A stretch of 64,000 bases of DNA from JBBATK01 sp040398805 (GCA_040398805.1 JBBATK010000001.1:372001-436000), one strand, 5' to 3'; positions 46,017 through 55,369 are shown, numbered from the stretch's first letter. Translations and numbers: made by a program. Notes: generated by a model not told the origin, from the letters alone.

Positions 46017-46841
46017 TCACTCCGTTCCGTCGCCCGGCCACCACGTGATATCGATACTGTCCTCCCCTCCATCCACGCCGATGATCTGTCCGTTCACCCA
46101 GTGGCTTTCCGGACGGGCAATGAGCGTGATCATGTCGGCCACGCGCTCCGGCGTCGTGAGGTCGTGATAGGGATTGCGGATGACAGCATTACGGAGAAGG
46201 ACCTTGCTTCCCGGTATCTTCCGAAGGGCAGGCGTGTCGGTGACGCCCGCACGGATGGTGTTACACGTGATCCGATAGGGGGCAAGCTCAAGGGCAAGTT
46301 GACGGGTGACCGACTCAAGGGCCGCCTTGGCAGCGGAGACGGCACCGTACATGGGCAGACTTCGGTGACTTCCCGCACTGGTGAGCGAAAGGATACGACC
46401 GCCCTCCAACAACAGTCCGGCGAAATGCAGGTCCTGCACCCAATACACGAGCGACGTCCCCATGACATCGATCGTCATCTCCATCTGCTTTTGATTCAAC
46501 ACCTCATCGCGCTTGTCGGCTATGAACGGCTTCAGCGAACCGAACGCCAGCGAATGAAGGACCAGATGGACTCCGGCACCAGGGTAGTGAGCCAGCTCTT
46601 CACGGATCTTAGTGACGACTTCCGTCCGCCGCTGTTCGTCGGCGGCGTTCACGTTATAGAACGTGCTCCGCACTCCGTGAGACGCGATCTCCGCCTTCAG
46701 TTCTTCCACCTGCTGCATTCCCGCGGCACGGTCCATATGCACACCGAGTATATGATACCCTTGTCGACAAAGAGCTTGCACGGCGGCCTTACCGAAGCCG
46801 CTCGATGCTCCCAACACCAATACGTACTTGTCCTTTTCCAT
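46017..46841 (-). CDS. SDR-family enoyl-ACP reductase, FabL-like
   Basis: A 274-residue short-chain dehydrogenase with the nucleotide-binding LVLGASSGFGKAAV at the N-terminus, SLTSAGSH with the catalytic Ser region and MYGAVSAAKAALE. Here Tyr and Lys are six residues apart, as in FabI/FabL enoyl reductases and unlike the YxxxK of ordinary SDRs. FabL of Bacillus reduces enoyl-ACP with NADPH in fatty-acid elongation. The assignment as enoyl-ACP reductase is an inference from this spacing. The gene is third in the operon, 6 bases after the hypothetical gene upstream. Confidence 0.75.
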   Translation of the reverse strand: MEKDKYVLVLGASSGFGKAAVQALCRQGYHILGVHMDRAAGMQQVEELKAEIASHGVRSTFYNVNAADEQRRTEVVTKIREELAHYPGAGVHLVLHSLAFGSLKPFIADKRDEVLNQKQMEMTIDVMGTSLVYWVQDLHFAGLLLEGGRILSLTSAGSHRSLPMYGAVSAAKAALESVTRQLALELAPYRITCNTIRAGVTDTPALRKIPGSKVLLRNAVIRNPYHDLTTPERVADMITLIARPESHWVNGQIIGVDGGEDSIDITWWPGDGTE

Positions 46842-46847
46842 AGTTCA

Positions 46848-47378
46848 CTAATCGCGAGATGAAGGTGGTGAAACAAAGTCCTGTAACCGAGCGCCGGAGC
46901 GAGGTACAAGTACCTCCGCCTGCCCTACATATAACGTGTCCCGTTGCATGATACGATAGATGTCCGAGAACCTGACTGCATAATACCCAAGCGAATCGGT
47001 GCCAAGCTTTTTAAATAACTCATCTTTTGCACGATCTCCCCCGGACATCTGGAAACGACGTACACGGTCCAACTCCTGTACGTGGTCGGGCTGGTAAAAA
47101 TACGTTATTACTTGCACCGGCATGGATGCACTCACCGAATCGGGCACCAAGGCATGATACATCGTCGTCGCATACTGCCGAAACAGCAACGAGTCCACAC
47201 CGTCCACCTCCACAAGGTTGAAAACCGTCCGGACACCGTCCGGCGTCGTGTTGTCGCTCCGATCCACAAGGTTCATCGAGATATGGGAACGCGGCGACGG
47301 CAAAAGCAGCGACGCAGCCCCAAGGAGAAGAATGCCTGCCAGTGTCAAGCGTATGGTGACCATCGAACGCATAAGCAT
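46848..47378 (-). CDS. Hypothetical exported or membrane-anchored protein
   Basis: A 176-residue protein with an N-terminal hydrophobic segment (LTLAGILLLGAASLLLP) and a mature part without a recognisable motif, containing several short beta-like stretches. I chose the ATG at 47378; ATGs at 47372 and 47363 and a longer frame to 47423 are possible, but the last would overlap the preceding gene by 38 bases. It lies 7 bases from the kinase-like gene upstream and 6 bases from the reductase gene downstream, so it is clearly part of that operon. Confidence 0.6.
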   Translation of the reverse strand: MLMRSMVTIRLTLAGILLLGAASLLLPSPRSHISMNLVDRSDNTTPDGVRTVFNLVEVDGVDSLLFRQYATTMYHALVPDSVSASMPVQVITYFYQPDHVQELDRVRRFQMSGGDRAKDELFKKLGTDSLGYYAVRFSDIYRIMQRDTLYVGQAEVLVPRSGARLQDFVSPPSSRD

Positions 47379-47385
47379 GTACGTG

Positions 47386-48036
47386 TTATTGTGTGAACGA
47401 CGTCGCGCCGGTAAGGAGCGCAACGGACCACATGGAAAATCCTATACTGAACGGAATGGAAACATTGTCATCCATGCGGAATCTTGGCGAAAGGTTCTCC
47501 ACGATGGCACCGATGATGCTTCCCATGACTCCGGCAATCATGAACCCATCCGATTCTCCGAACAGTCTCATGATGACCACGACGACGATAACGGCGGAGA
47601 CGGCGAACGCCAGCGTGCCTTCAAGACTCTTGTCGAGAAACCGATGCCGACCGAAGCGTCGACCGATCAACGCGGCGCAGATATCGCTGACGATGAGGAT
47701 GGCGAAGGCCGTGACCGCAATGAGTTTGGGAAAGACAAGGATGCACAGACACGCCGCGATGAGGACGTATGAGGCCCCGTTCAGGGCTATCCTGTTCACC
47801 TCCAGCTCGTGCGTCCGCATCATGAATCCGAAATATCGCAGAAGTACGGTACGGATGACACCGCTACGGTGCCCGGCGATATCCACCAGGACGAAGAGGA
47901 GCGTTATCGGTACCAGAATCCAGAGGACCGTCGATGGCGGCAGGACCGCATACATGACCGGTATGGATAACGACATGAAGTGAATGCCTTTGCGTAACAC
48001 CTCGGAGCGGTATGTAATCTGCCGATTTTCCGTCAT
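47386..48036 (-). CDS. Polyprenol/diacylglycerol kinase-like membrane protein (SEC59/DGK1/VTE5 type)
   Basis: A 216-residue polytopic membrane protein with about seven hydrophobic segments, beginning with the family signature RSEVLRKGIHF. The central motif VSDICAALIGRRFGRHRF, followed by KSLEGTLAF, matches the CTP-dependent lipid kinases that phosphorylate dolichol, phytol or diacylglycerol. In bacteria the likely substrate is a polyprenol or phytol-like alcohol; this is inference. The start at 48036 is the first ATG of the hydrophobic protein; the frame to 48078 would overlap ispE. It is first in the four-gene operon and divergent from ispE, an isoprenoid gene. Confidence 0.75.
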   Translation of the reverse strand: MTENRQITYRSEVLRKGIHFMSLSIPVMYAVLPPSTVLWILVPITLLFVLVDIAGHRSGVIRTVLLRYFGFMMRTHELEVNRIALNGASYVLIAACLCILVFPKLIAVTAFAILIVSDICAALIGRRFGRHRFLDKSLEGTLAFAVSAVIVVVVIMRLFGESDGFMIAGVMGSIIGAIVENLSPRFRMDDNVSIPFSIGFSMWSVALLTGATSFTQ

Positions 48037-48040
48037 TCCG

Positions 48041-48048
48041 TATTTTTG
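48041..48048 (+). promoter_or_regulatory. -7 box for ispE-glgA operon
   Basis: TATTTTTG is a perfect TAnnTTTG match, 31 bases before the ispE ATG, inside the 35-base divergent gap with the lipid-kinase gene. Confidence 0.5.
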
Positions 48049-48071
48049 AGCATTCCTTTTGAAACGACCCC

Positions 48072-48932
48072 ATGCCAACGATCGCCGCCTACGCGAAAAT
48101 CAACCTCGGACTCGAGGTTCTTCATAAACGCCCGGACGGTTATCATGAGATCAACACGATTTTCTCGCGAGTATCCCTCCACGACACCGTTACCGTCGAA
48201 CCGAGCACAGTCCTGAGCGTCACCTGCCCTCAGCTTCCGAACCTTCGGGAGAGCGACAATCTCGTGTTCAAGGCAGCGATGGCCTTGCAGGACGCGTATT
48301 CCGTTCGAGCAGGGGCAAAAATAACCATCGACAAGCACATACCGCTTGGAGCGGGTCTGGGTGGGGGGAGCAGCGATGCGGCTTCCGCATTGCTCGGTTT
48401 GCGTTCGCTCTGGAATATCCCCTGCTCACGAGAAGACCTGCATCCTCTCGCCTGCTCGCTTGGTGCGGATGTTCCGTTCTTCCTCGGTACCGACGACGCT
48501 CTTGCCGGTGGTATAGGAGACAAACTCGCGCCTCTTTCCCTGGGTCTGCCGTACTACGTCCTTCTCGTGTTTCCGGGTGTGGAGGTTTCGACACCACGTG
48601 CCTATGCCATGCTGGGCCGAACAACCGCATCTCGGCCCGTCACGTCGCTCGAGGACATCGTCCGCACCTTGCATGCGGAACATACCGACTACGTCGCCGT
48701 GCCCAATGATTTCGAGAGCGTCGTCTTTGCCGAACACCCGACGTTGGGTCGGATCGCCGACGATATGAAACGAAGCTCGTGCACCTCCGTGTTCATGAGC
48801 GGTTCGGGTTCCACGATCGTCGGACTCTACCGGCGTCGCGAGGACGCACTCCTTCAGGCGAAATCCCTTTCCACCGTTCGCAGTTGTGTCTGTTCCTTCG
48901 TTCACCATGTAGAGGATGAATTCCACCTATGA
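48072..48932 (+). CDS. ispE: 4-diphosphocytidyl-2-C-methyl-D-erythritol kinase IspE
   Basis: Phosphorylates CDP-ME in the MEP pathway to isopentenyl diphosphate. The 286-residue GHMP kinase shows AYAKINLGLEVLHKRPDGYH at the N-terminus, the ATP-binding glycine loop PLGAGLGGGSSDAASAL near residue 94, LGADVPFFLG near 130, and the C-terminal MSGSGSTIVGLY. The presence of ispE shows the organism uses the MEP route for isoprenoids. It is coupled to glgA by an ATGA overlap (48929-48932), an unusual pairing. Confidence 0.97.
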   Translation: MPTIAAYAKINLGLEVLHKRPDGYHEINTIFSRVSLHDTVTVEPSTVLSVTCPQLPNLRESDNLVFKAAMALQDAYSVRAGAKITIDKHIPLGAGLGGGSSDAASALLGLRSLWNIPCSREDLHPLACSLGADVPFFLGTDDALAGGIGDKLAPLSLGLPYYVLLVFPGVEVSTPRAYAMLGRTTASRPVTSLEDIVRTLHAEHTDYVAVPNDFESVVFAEHPTLGRIADDMKRSSCTSVFMSGSGSTIVGLYRRREDALLQAKSLSTVRSCVCSFVHHVEDEFHL

Positions 48933-50407
48933 ACATTCTCTCCATCGCAGCGGAATGCGCGCCTTATGCCAAGATGGGTGGACTTGCGGATGTCGTCTCC
49001 TCGCTCTCCAAAGAGTGGCAAGGGGCAGGACATACCGCAAGCATCGTTCTGCCCAAGTATTCTTCGGTGGATGAGACCAGATTCTCCCTCGAGCGGACCG
49101 ATATGGTCCTGAGTGTTCCCATGTCGTACTGGACGGAATATGCCCACGTTTGGCGCGGTACCCTGCCGAACAGTTCGGCAACCGTCTATTTCTTGGAGAA
49201 CGCCGACTATTTCCAGCGCAACGGAATCTACGGGAACCCGGACGGGTTCCCCGACAACGATCGTCGGTTCACGTTCCTCTGCCGCGCCGCCTGCGAGCTT
49301 GCCTGCGCTCTCGGCAACCCCATCGATATCGTTCATGCGCACGACTATCACGCCGCTCTTACCATTCCTTTCGTGCATCTCCACTATCGCACGCATCCGG
49401 TCTTTCAGAAGACGGCATCGGTGTACACCATCCACAACATGGCGTTCCAAGGACAAAGCGATCCGCGTCGCATCCTCGAGTTCGCCTCCCTTCGGCCCAA
49501 CCCGTTTCGCGGCTCCTGGTTGGAGCACGATGGTGTCGTCAATCTCATGAAGGCGGGAATCATGTATGCGGATAAAATCACGACGGTGAGTCCGACCTAC
49601 GCACAAGAGATCCGGTGGACACGCAATGGCGAGGGCATGCAGGAGTATCTTGGCTTGCGAGCTGCCGACCTTATCGGTGTTCTCAATGGTGCCGACTACG
49701 ACGAATGGAATCCCATGGTGGATACGCATATCGCCAACACGTATTCCCCCAACGACCTGCCGAAGAAGGCCAGCGTGAAGGCCGCACTGCTCCGCAATTC
49801 TCTTCCGGTACATGACGATACGCCCGAGCTTCCGCTTGTCGGCATGGTGTCGCGCCTGACCGCCCAGAAAGGCGTCGATCTGCTGGAGTCCGTCCTTGAG
49901 CCCTTACTGCAAACCGGACGTCTGCGTTTCGTCCTACTTGGGAGCGGCGATGCCGCATCGGAGCAGTACTTCCGGCATCTTGGCTCGCGGTATCCCTCTC
50001 GTGCGCTCATCAAGATCGGGTACAACAATGTGCTCTCCCATTCCATCATTGCAGGCTCTGATTTCCTGCTTGTGCCTTCCCTCTTCGAGCCCTGCGGTTT
50101 GACCCAGATCTACGCGATGAAGTACGGAACGGTACCCATCGTGCGGGCTACCGGCGGACTTCGCGACACGGTGCATGAGTACGATCCCACGTCCATGTCC
50201 GGAACAGGTTTCCTCTTCGAACGGTATGCGTCCTCGGATCTGTTCGATACCGTCATGAGAGCGATCGACCATTTCGGCCGTGAGCCGCATTGGACCGCGC
50301 TCCGCACGAATGGCATGGCAATGGATTATTCCTCCTCCCGCAGCGCCGAAGAGTATCTTTCCGTGTTCACGTGGGCGTTGGAACGCCGACGATCCCTCCA
50401 TTCATAG
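48929..50407 (+). CDS. glgA: Glycogen synthase GlgA (GT5)
   Basis: Transfers glucose from ADP-glucose to a growing glycogen chain. The 492-residue GT-B enzyme has the N-terminal nucleotide-sugar motif KMGGLADVV (KTGGLADV in many relatives), HAHDYHAAL, VYTIHNMAFQG, and the C-terminal VGMVSRLTAQKG and VPSLFEPCGLTQIYAMKYG with the catalytic Glu. The length is typical. glgC, glgB and glgP are not in this window, so the rest of glycogen metabolism is elsewhere. It begins within the stop of ispE and is followed 9 bases later by the transglycosylase gene. Confidence 0.96.
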   Translation: MNILSIAAECAPYAKMGGLADVVSSLSKEWQGAGHTASIVLPKYSSVDETRFSLERTDMVLSVPMSYWTEYAHVWRGTLPNSSATVYFLENADYFQRNGIYGNPDGFPDNDRRFTFLCRAACELACALGNPIDIVHAHDYHAALTIPFVHLHYRTHPVFQKTASVYTIHNMAFQGQSDPRRILEFASLRPNPFRGSWLEHDGVVNLMKAGIMYADKITTVSPTYAQEIRWTRNGEGMQEYLGLRAADLIGVLNGADYDEWNPMVDTHIANTYSPNDLPKKASVKAALLRNSLPVHDDTPELPLVGMVSRLTAQKGVDLLESVLEPLLQTGRLRFVLLGSGDAASEQYFRHLGSRYPSRALIKIGYNNVLSHSIIAGSDFLLVPSLFEPCGLTQIYAMKYGTVPIVRATGGLRDTVHEYDPTSMSGTGFLFERYASSDLFDTVMRAIDHFGREPHWTALRTNGMAMDYSSSRSAEEYLSVFTWALERRRSLHS

Positions 50408-50416
50408 ACACCGCAC

Positions 50417-51328
50417 ATGGCCTCACTCCGAACATCCATCCCTGGCGTCATCGGCATCTGCCTGCTTCTCTCGTCGGGTTGCACGCAGCGCCGTGCTGAC
50501 GGAACGCCGTCCTCCGGCGAGCATCAGGTCGTTTCCGGTATTGCGTCGCTCTCGAAGGTCCGTCTGCCCTCGTCCATGACGGTGTTCGGCGAGCCGATAC
50601 CACTCGATAACACCGAGGTGCGGGAACGATGCGAACGGGAGCTGTATCTCAACCTGCAAGCCCCCGGTCAGTTGATCCTCAATATCAAGCGCAGCGGACG
50701 TTACTTCGCCCTGTTCTCGGCAATAGCTAAGGAACAAGGAATACCGGACGACGTCCGGTATCTTGCCGTCGCCGAGAGCGCGCTCTATATGACACGTTCG
50801 CAGAAGGATGCGGTAGGACTCTGGCAGTTTCTCGAAGGAACGGCGCAATCGTACGGTCTGCGGGTGGACGATTTTGTGGACGAGCGCAAGCATGTGACGA
50901 AGTCGACACGCGCCGCCTTTCGATATCTCAAGGATGCCTATCGTCTGTTCGGTTCATGGACGCTGGCTGCAGCGTCCTACAACATGGGCATGGAGGGTGT
51001 GCGTTCATCCTTGAGGCTACAACGGACGACGAATTACTTCGACACCTACCTGAACGACGAAACGTCGCGGTATGTTCCCCGTATCGCTATCATCAAGGAA
51101 TTGATGGAGCATGGCGACCGCTATGGACTCTCCGTGCCTTCGGGACAACAGTACGCCGATCCCGATACCAGAACGGTCGTTGAGACCGGTCCCATAAGCG
51201 ACCTGGCTGCGTGGGCACAGAAACACGCGTGTTCCTACAAGGAGGTGAAGCTGCTCAACCCGTGGATACTCGGTGGCGCGCTCCCGCATCCCCGCGGTCG
51301 GTGGGAGATACTCGTACCTAAAAAATGA
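50417..51328 (+). CDS. Lytic transglycosylase lipoprotein (MltD/SLT type)
   Basis: Cleaves peptidoglycan glycan strands between MurNAc and GlcNAc. The 303-residue protein has a lipobox at LLLSSGC, a non-conserved segment, and an SLT domain from about residue 90 with the catalytic Glu in YLAVAESALYM, then SQKDAVGLWQF and a later AAASYNMGM motif. The C-terminal 50 residues (from SDLAAWAQKHACSYKEVKLL) resemble a LysM-like tail seen in MltD. It closes the ispE-glgA operon and is followed by a hairpin at 51331-51356. Confidence 0.9.
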   Translation: MASLRTSIPGVIGICLLLSSGCTQRRADGTPSSGEHQVVSGIASLSKVRLPSSMTVFGEPIPLDNTEVRERCERELYLNLQAPGQLILNIKRSGRYFALFSAIAKEQGIPDDVRYLAVAESALYMTRSQKDAVGLWQFLEGTAQSYGLRVDDFVDERKHVTKSTRAAFRYLKDAYRLFGSWTLAAASYNMGMEGVRSSLRLQRTTNYFDTYLNDETSRYVPRIAIIKELMEHGDRYGLSVPSGQQYADPDTRTVVETGPISDLAAWAQKHACSYKEVKLLNPWILGGALPHPRGRWEILVPKK

Positions 51329-51330
51329 AC

Positions 51331-51356
51331 AAGGGTCCGCAATCACGCGGACCCTT
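51331..51356. terminator. Terminator-like hairpin
   Basis: AAGGGTCCGC and GCGGACCCTT form a perfect 10-base-pair stem with a six-base loop, between two convergent genes. There is no T run on the right; on the left the sequence is AAAAAATGAAC, so the minus strand has a short T run further out. Probably a terminator. Confidence 0.65.
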
Positions 51357-51387
51357 GAAGATTATCGGAACAGAGGTGATGCCAGAC

Positions 51388-52113
51388 CTATTTCTGGTAC
51401 ACCGGAGAGTCGGGCTTCATGACGTTTCCGTATGCCGATATCTCCATGTTCGGGAAGTCAGGGTTGTTCGTCGTGAACTTGATCATGGCATTGAAATACC
51501 CTTCCGTCTGAGGAACGAAGGTTCCTTCGAGTTCCACTTCGGCACCGGGCTTCACTTCCACCTTCTTCTTCAGGCTGATGAGCAATCCGTTCGTGGCTTC
51601 GAAGTTGTCGAGTTCAAGGACCTTTGTCGAGTTGTTCTTAATTGAAATCTTTTGCTTCGACGCCTTACCGATGGTGAGGTCGTTGAACGCCATGTACGGC
51701 ATCGACAACGTCACCTCGCGAACGACTTGCGCCTTGAGATAGATGATCTTCGATGCGTTCGCAGGGTCATTGCTGTAGACGGTGATCGTCTTGGTGATCA
51801 TGCCCGTGACCGTTGCGACATTGAGAGAGACATCGACGATGCCGGACTCGCCCTGGTTCAAGGTATCCTTGTCGATCTTCGTCGCCGTGCAACCGCAGCC
51901 CGCTTTCACCTCTTTGATGTACAACGTGCCGACACCGGTATTCGTGAGTTTGATCTTCGCCTTCAGCGGCGAATCCTTGGGCTTGACGTTGCCCCAATCG
52001 TAGGTATCACCGCCAACGATCTCGAGTTTGGGATCGCCACCGGCATATGCTGCCGTCGTTCCGCCGCACAGCATGATGGCCGCGGCAACTGCCAATGAGT
52101 AGAATATCTTCAT
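51388..52113 (-). CDS. DUF1573-family exported Ig-like protein
   Basis: A 241-residue protein with a signal peptide (FYSLAVAAAIMLCGGTTAAYA). It has the DUF1573 pattern: YDWGNVKPKDSPLKAKIKLTN, the conserved cysteine pair VKAGCGCTATKI, then SLNVATVTGMITKTITVYSND, and a second Ig-like repeat to the C-terminus. DUF1573 is common in Bacteroidota and of unknown function. The ATG at 52113 opens the signal peptide. The next two genes on the same strand also encode envelope or secreted proteins. Confidence 0.88.
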   Translation of the reverse strand: MKIFYSLAVAAAIMLCGGTTAAYAGGDPKLEIVGGDTYDWGNVKPKDSPLKAKIKLTNTGVGTLYIKEVKAGCGCTATKIDKDTLNQGESGIVDVSLNVATVTGMITKTITVYSNDPANASKIIYLKAQVVREVTLSMPYMAFNDLTIGKASKQKISIKNNSTKVLELDNFEATNGLLISLKKKVEVKPGAEVELEGTFVPQTEGYFNAMIKFTTNNPDFPNMEISAYGNVMKPDSPVYQK

Positions 52114-52221
52114 GAGTATTGAATGATAGTGAATGATGATTCGATGACACAATGACGAGGTAGCGATCGCATACGTATGGTCGCTCCCCCGATTCTTCTT
52201 TGTCCGATAGTCGTCGTACGG

Positions 52222-53046
52222 CTAGTCCCCGCGGACGGCGAAATAGAACGACAGCTGAGCTCCGAAGGATACCGAGGTCCACACCGCACGACCACCATAG
52301 CTCATGAACGGAAGTGCTATGACAACGGCCGGCGACACATACATATCCCTGCCAGCACTCACATCGATGCCTGCCATGACGACAGGATTCACAACGACCC
52401 GTCTCAACCCCGCCAGATCCCTATCGGCCAGCGGACGCTCCCGAGAGGTCGTACCGGGAAACACATACCCGCTCGGCTCCACGATGCGTTCCATCAACCG
52501 TGACTGCGATCCGACGACGAATTCCGCCCGGACACCCAAACTACCCCAAACATGGGAATTTGGAAAACAGACCTTCACGGCGGGTTCGACGTTCAGAGCA
52601 TGGACGTTGGTTGACAGCTCGTACGACGACTGTAAATATGAGCCATCGAACAACAAGGCTTTGGGAGAAGTACCCGAAAACATCGACGTCCGATGCGCAT
52701 ACCCCGCTCTGAGATTAAGCGATACGACCGAGGACCTCCAGTACTCACCGGCGAACTGGAATCGTAACGACGATCCGCTACCCCGTTCGAAGGACGTGCA
52801 CACGATTTCCGGAAATCCCTCTCGCGCTTGATCAAGTACTTTCATGTCTGTCGAATGTCCATCATCCGACGCACTCGCACTCAGACCGATGTACGACGGT
52901 GACGCATACATCGGCATTCGAGCGGAGTACTCCCAATCGAATCCCTGTGCAGGAACCATGACCGTGCTGACAGCAACGAGGCAGAGCCCTATCATCACGT
53001 GCAAGCAGCGAACGGCAGTCCGGCGATATTCAATGCGATACGACAA
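52222..53046 (-). CDS. Putative outer-membrane beta-barrel protein
   Basis: A protein of up to 274 residues with a hydrophobic export segment (MIGLCLVAVSTVMVPAQ) and a mature part of alternating beta strands, ending TSVSFGAQLSFYFAVRGD, consistent with a small porin-like barrel. The frame opens with TTG at 53046, which overlaps the upstream sorting-domain gene by 17 bases; GTG at 52998 and ATG at 52995 would give a signal with no basic region. It follows the T9SS cargo gene, and Bacteroidota often place PorT- or P-type barrels next to such cargo. No specific family was recognised. Confidence 0.6.
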   Translation of the reverse strand: MSYRIEYRRTAVRCLHVMIGLCLVAVSTVMVPAQGFDWEYSARMPMYASPSYIGLSASASDDGHSTDMKVLDQAREGFPEIVCTSFERGSGSSLRFQFAGEYWRSSVVSLNLRAGYAHRTSMFSGTSPKALLFDGSYLQSSYELSTNVHALNVEPAVKVCFPNSHVWGSLGVRAEFVVGSQSRLMERIVEPSGYVFPGTTSRERPLADRDLAGLRRVVVNPVVMAGIDVSAGRDMYVSPAVVIALPFMSYGGRAVWTSVSFGAQLSFYFAVRGD

Positions 53047-55312
53047 TGGTCACATCCTCGCTAAACATTCCGGATTGCAATCTCATCACGTACACGCCGT
53101 TTTCCAAAAGGGTGACAGGAAACGACGTCTCGTAGTTTCCCACACCGTGGTATCCCGATGCGAGAGTCTGTACGCACTCACCCATAAGGTTGTATATACC
53201 CACACGGACATCACCCGCGGTCGGGATGCGGTACCTCACCGTGGCCGACTCGGTAAGCGGATGCGGGAACGGCGGGCGTAACGCGAACGTAGCCACAGGG
53301 CCACGAGGCAGTTTGTCCTTGAGACCACAGAGAGAATCCAACACCACCACACCCGTGGGTGATACGGTGGAGAAAATCTTCGCGCAGCTTTCCGTACCGA
53401 ATTGGACGGTCTGGACGCTGAGGGAAGATCGGTCGCGCTGACCGAGCATCGACCTGAAACGCAACTTGATCAGGGTGTCCTTTGTGAAAAAGGAAGCTGC
53501 CATGACGATCTGCAAGCGCAGCCCACCCTGCGTCCGACCGATCTGGACGTTTCCCGATGCGGCAGCGCAATCGATGTTATCGTAGTCGATGAACGACAAC
53601 ACCGTCGTGTCGTAGTCCAATACCGCCGAGCACCGCGATGCCTTGTTCATGATGTCCGCCCGTCCCCATACGGGAACAATGATCTCGTGACCCGGGAAGA
53701 CATTTTGTGATGAGGGAATCTGAAGCTCCATGGTTACCGGTCGAACACCGACTCCCGAGAGCTGCAGAAGCAAGGGTCCGTCGTCGATAGCGGACTGGAT
53801 GATGAGCACGGCAGCATACGAACCCACGACCGAGGGTGCGAAGACGATGGGGACGACCGCCTCCGACCGGGCAGGAATCGAGATCGTGCCCGAGGGAACG
53901 CCATACCCAAGACCGGGCAAAGCACGGACACCCATGATTTCTGTCTGCGAGGTCGAGGAATTCCGCAGGCGGAGATTGATCGTGCGGGTGGTCGGACACT
54001 CATTGTTCACCACGACACTGTCGAAGTTCACGTCGACGACGCTGCTTGTCACGGCACGCTCACGGCCCTGGCCCCGCAGATAGAACACAATCGTGCCGAC
54101 GGAGTCCGGAACACCCTTGATGCGAGTACCGATGTCGCTCGTCAAGATCACTTTCATGACAAACGTTCCCACCGACGCGGGCGCAAATACCACCCGCATG
54201 GAATCGGTCTGCCGGACGGCGATGTGCCGTTTGCCTTTGTGCAGAGTATCCAGGATGGAAAACGGCGACTCGTTACCCGCATCGATGCTGCGCAGTTCCG
54301 AGCGGGAGAAGAACGGTATGTTTCCTCGGTTCTCGACGACGATGGCAACACTGTCTTTAGCGCCGACGGTCCATGAGCCCACATCGACGGTATCCCCTCG
54401 GAGCACGGCGCGCCGACCCCGCACACCCGCTAATCTCAACTCCTGTTCCACACTTGTTCCGCACATGACCATGAAGGTCGTATCGCTCCCAAGTTTCAAA
54501 ACCGAAGGATTGAAATGCACGATTCCGAACCTCACGCTGTCCGTGCCTCGGAGTCCGGCCGTATACCGCACACCCACCGTCCGCGGTTTGGCTGTATCCC
54601 GCGAAAAGGACATCAATGGGGACTGCTCGAAGGCGAATCTTCCTGAAGAACCGGACACGACGGTTGATAGCGTATCATCGACGAGAAGGGTGCGACGGAT
54701 ATCGGTATTCCGTAAAACGACGGTCGCCTGTGAGAACGTCGATGACCCGGCGTAGAGGGAGTCAAAGCGAATGAGGGGGGTAACCCAGAGAGGTCGAATG
54801 GTCTTGATGAACCGCAAGACGAAAACTCGCTCCGCGACGGTGCTGTCGCTGTTCCCTGTCCTCGCAAAAGCCAGTCTCACACGCAGGCGTACGGCATTCT
54901 CCCCCTCCGGCGCATCGAGAAGAAAGGTCGATGCCTGACATCTCAACGACAAACGCACCGGATTCAACGTATCACGTCCGACCGGCACATTCAGGGGAAA
55001 AACCGCAGGATAACTGAACTCCGACAATGAATTCGTCGGCGTTAACACACGTATCTCCAAGCCGGAATCGCGAACGACCAGATCTTCGTCACCATCGTTC
55101 ACGAAATACATATCGCGATAGACGAAGGCGCTATCGTTACCTGCCATGAGATATCCGAAGTCGATGGTATCCTTATCGTTCGTGAGAGAACCAAGGATCC
55201 TTCCCTTGGGAGTGCCGGCCGTCGTCACTCCGCAGGCAAGGCAGACAGCAATCACGAAACCCAGCAGCCGGGCAGAGAGATGGAAGGCGATATGTTTGGG
55301 TCGATACGGCAT
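53030..55312 (-). CDS. Secreted Ig-like repeat protein with type IX sorting domain
   Basis: A 760-residue protein with a signal peptide (LLGFVIAVCLACGVTTAG). The body is a series of Ig-like domains of about 100 residues with the HYDIN/ASH pattern (for example FAPASVGTFVMKVILTSDIG and FAPSVVGSYAAVLIIQSA), and a cohesin-like or dockerin-like segment near residue 540. The C-terminal 70 residues (from PFPHPLTESATVRYRI to ENGVYVMRLQSGMFSEDVTI) form a T9SS type A sorting domain, so the product is exported across the outer membrane. The ATG at 55312 opens the signal peptide; TTG at 55333 is less likely. Confidence 0.85.
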   Translation of the reverse strand: MPYRPKHIAFHLSARLLGFVIAVCLACGVTTAGTPKGRILGSLTNDKDTIDFGYLMAGNDSAFVYRDMYFVNDGDEDLVVRDSGLEIRVLTPTNSLSEFSYPAVFPLNVPVGRDTLNPVRLSLRCQASTFLLDAPEGENAVRLRVRLAFARTGNSDSTVAERVFVLRFIKTIRPLWVTPLIRFDSLYAGSSTFSQATVVLRNTDIRRTLLVDDTLSTVVSGSSGRFAFEQSPLMSFSRDTAKPRTVGVRYTAGLRGTDSVRFGIVHFNPSVLKLGSDTTFMVMCGTSVEQELRLAGVRGRRAVLRGDTVDVGSWTVGAKDSVAIVVENRGNIPFFSRSELRSIDAGNESPFSILDTLHKGKRHIAVRQTDSMRVVFAPASVGTFVMKVILTSDIGTRIKGVPDSVGTIVFYLRGQGRERAVTSSVVDVNFDSVVVNNECPTTRTINLRLRNSSTSQTEIMGVRALPGLGYGVPSGTISIPARSEAVVPIVFAPSVVGSYAAVLIIQSAIDDGPLLLQLSGVGVRPVTMELQIPSSQNVFPGHEIIVPVWGRADIMNKASRCSAVLDYDTTVLSFIDYDNIDCAAASGNVQIGRTQGGLRLQIVMAASFFTKDTLIKLRFRSMLGQRDRSSLSVQTVQFGTESCAKIFSTVSPTGVVVLDSLCGLKDKLPRGPVATFALRPPFPHPLTESATVRYRIPTAGDVRVGIYNLMGECVQTLASGYHGVGNYETSFPVTLLENGVYVMRLQSGMFSEDVTIVVSH

Positions 55313-55343
55313 GGCTGGTCGATTTTCCTTCAAAGCGGAAACG

Positions 55344-55369
55344 AAAAACCCGCAGTTGAATGCGGGTTT
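55344..55369 (-). terminator. Terminator of the nuo genes
   Basis: On the minus strand AAACCCGCA and TGCGGGTTT form a 9-base-pair stem followed by TTTTT. It lies 29 bases after the nuoN stop and before the T9SS gene. Confidence 0.85.
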
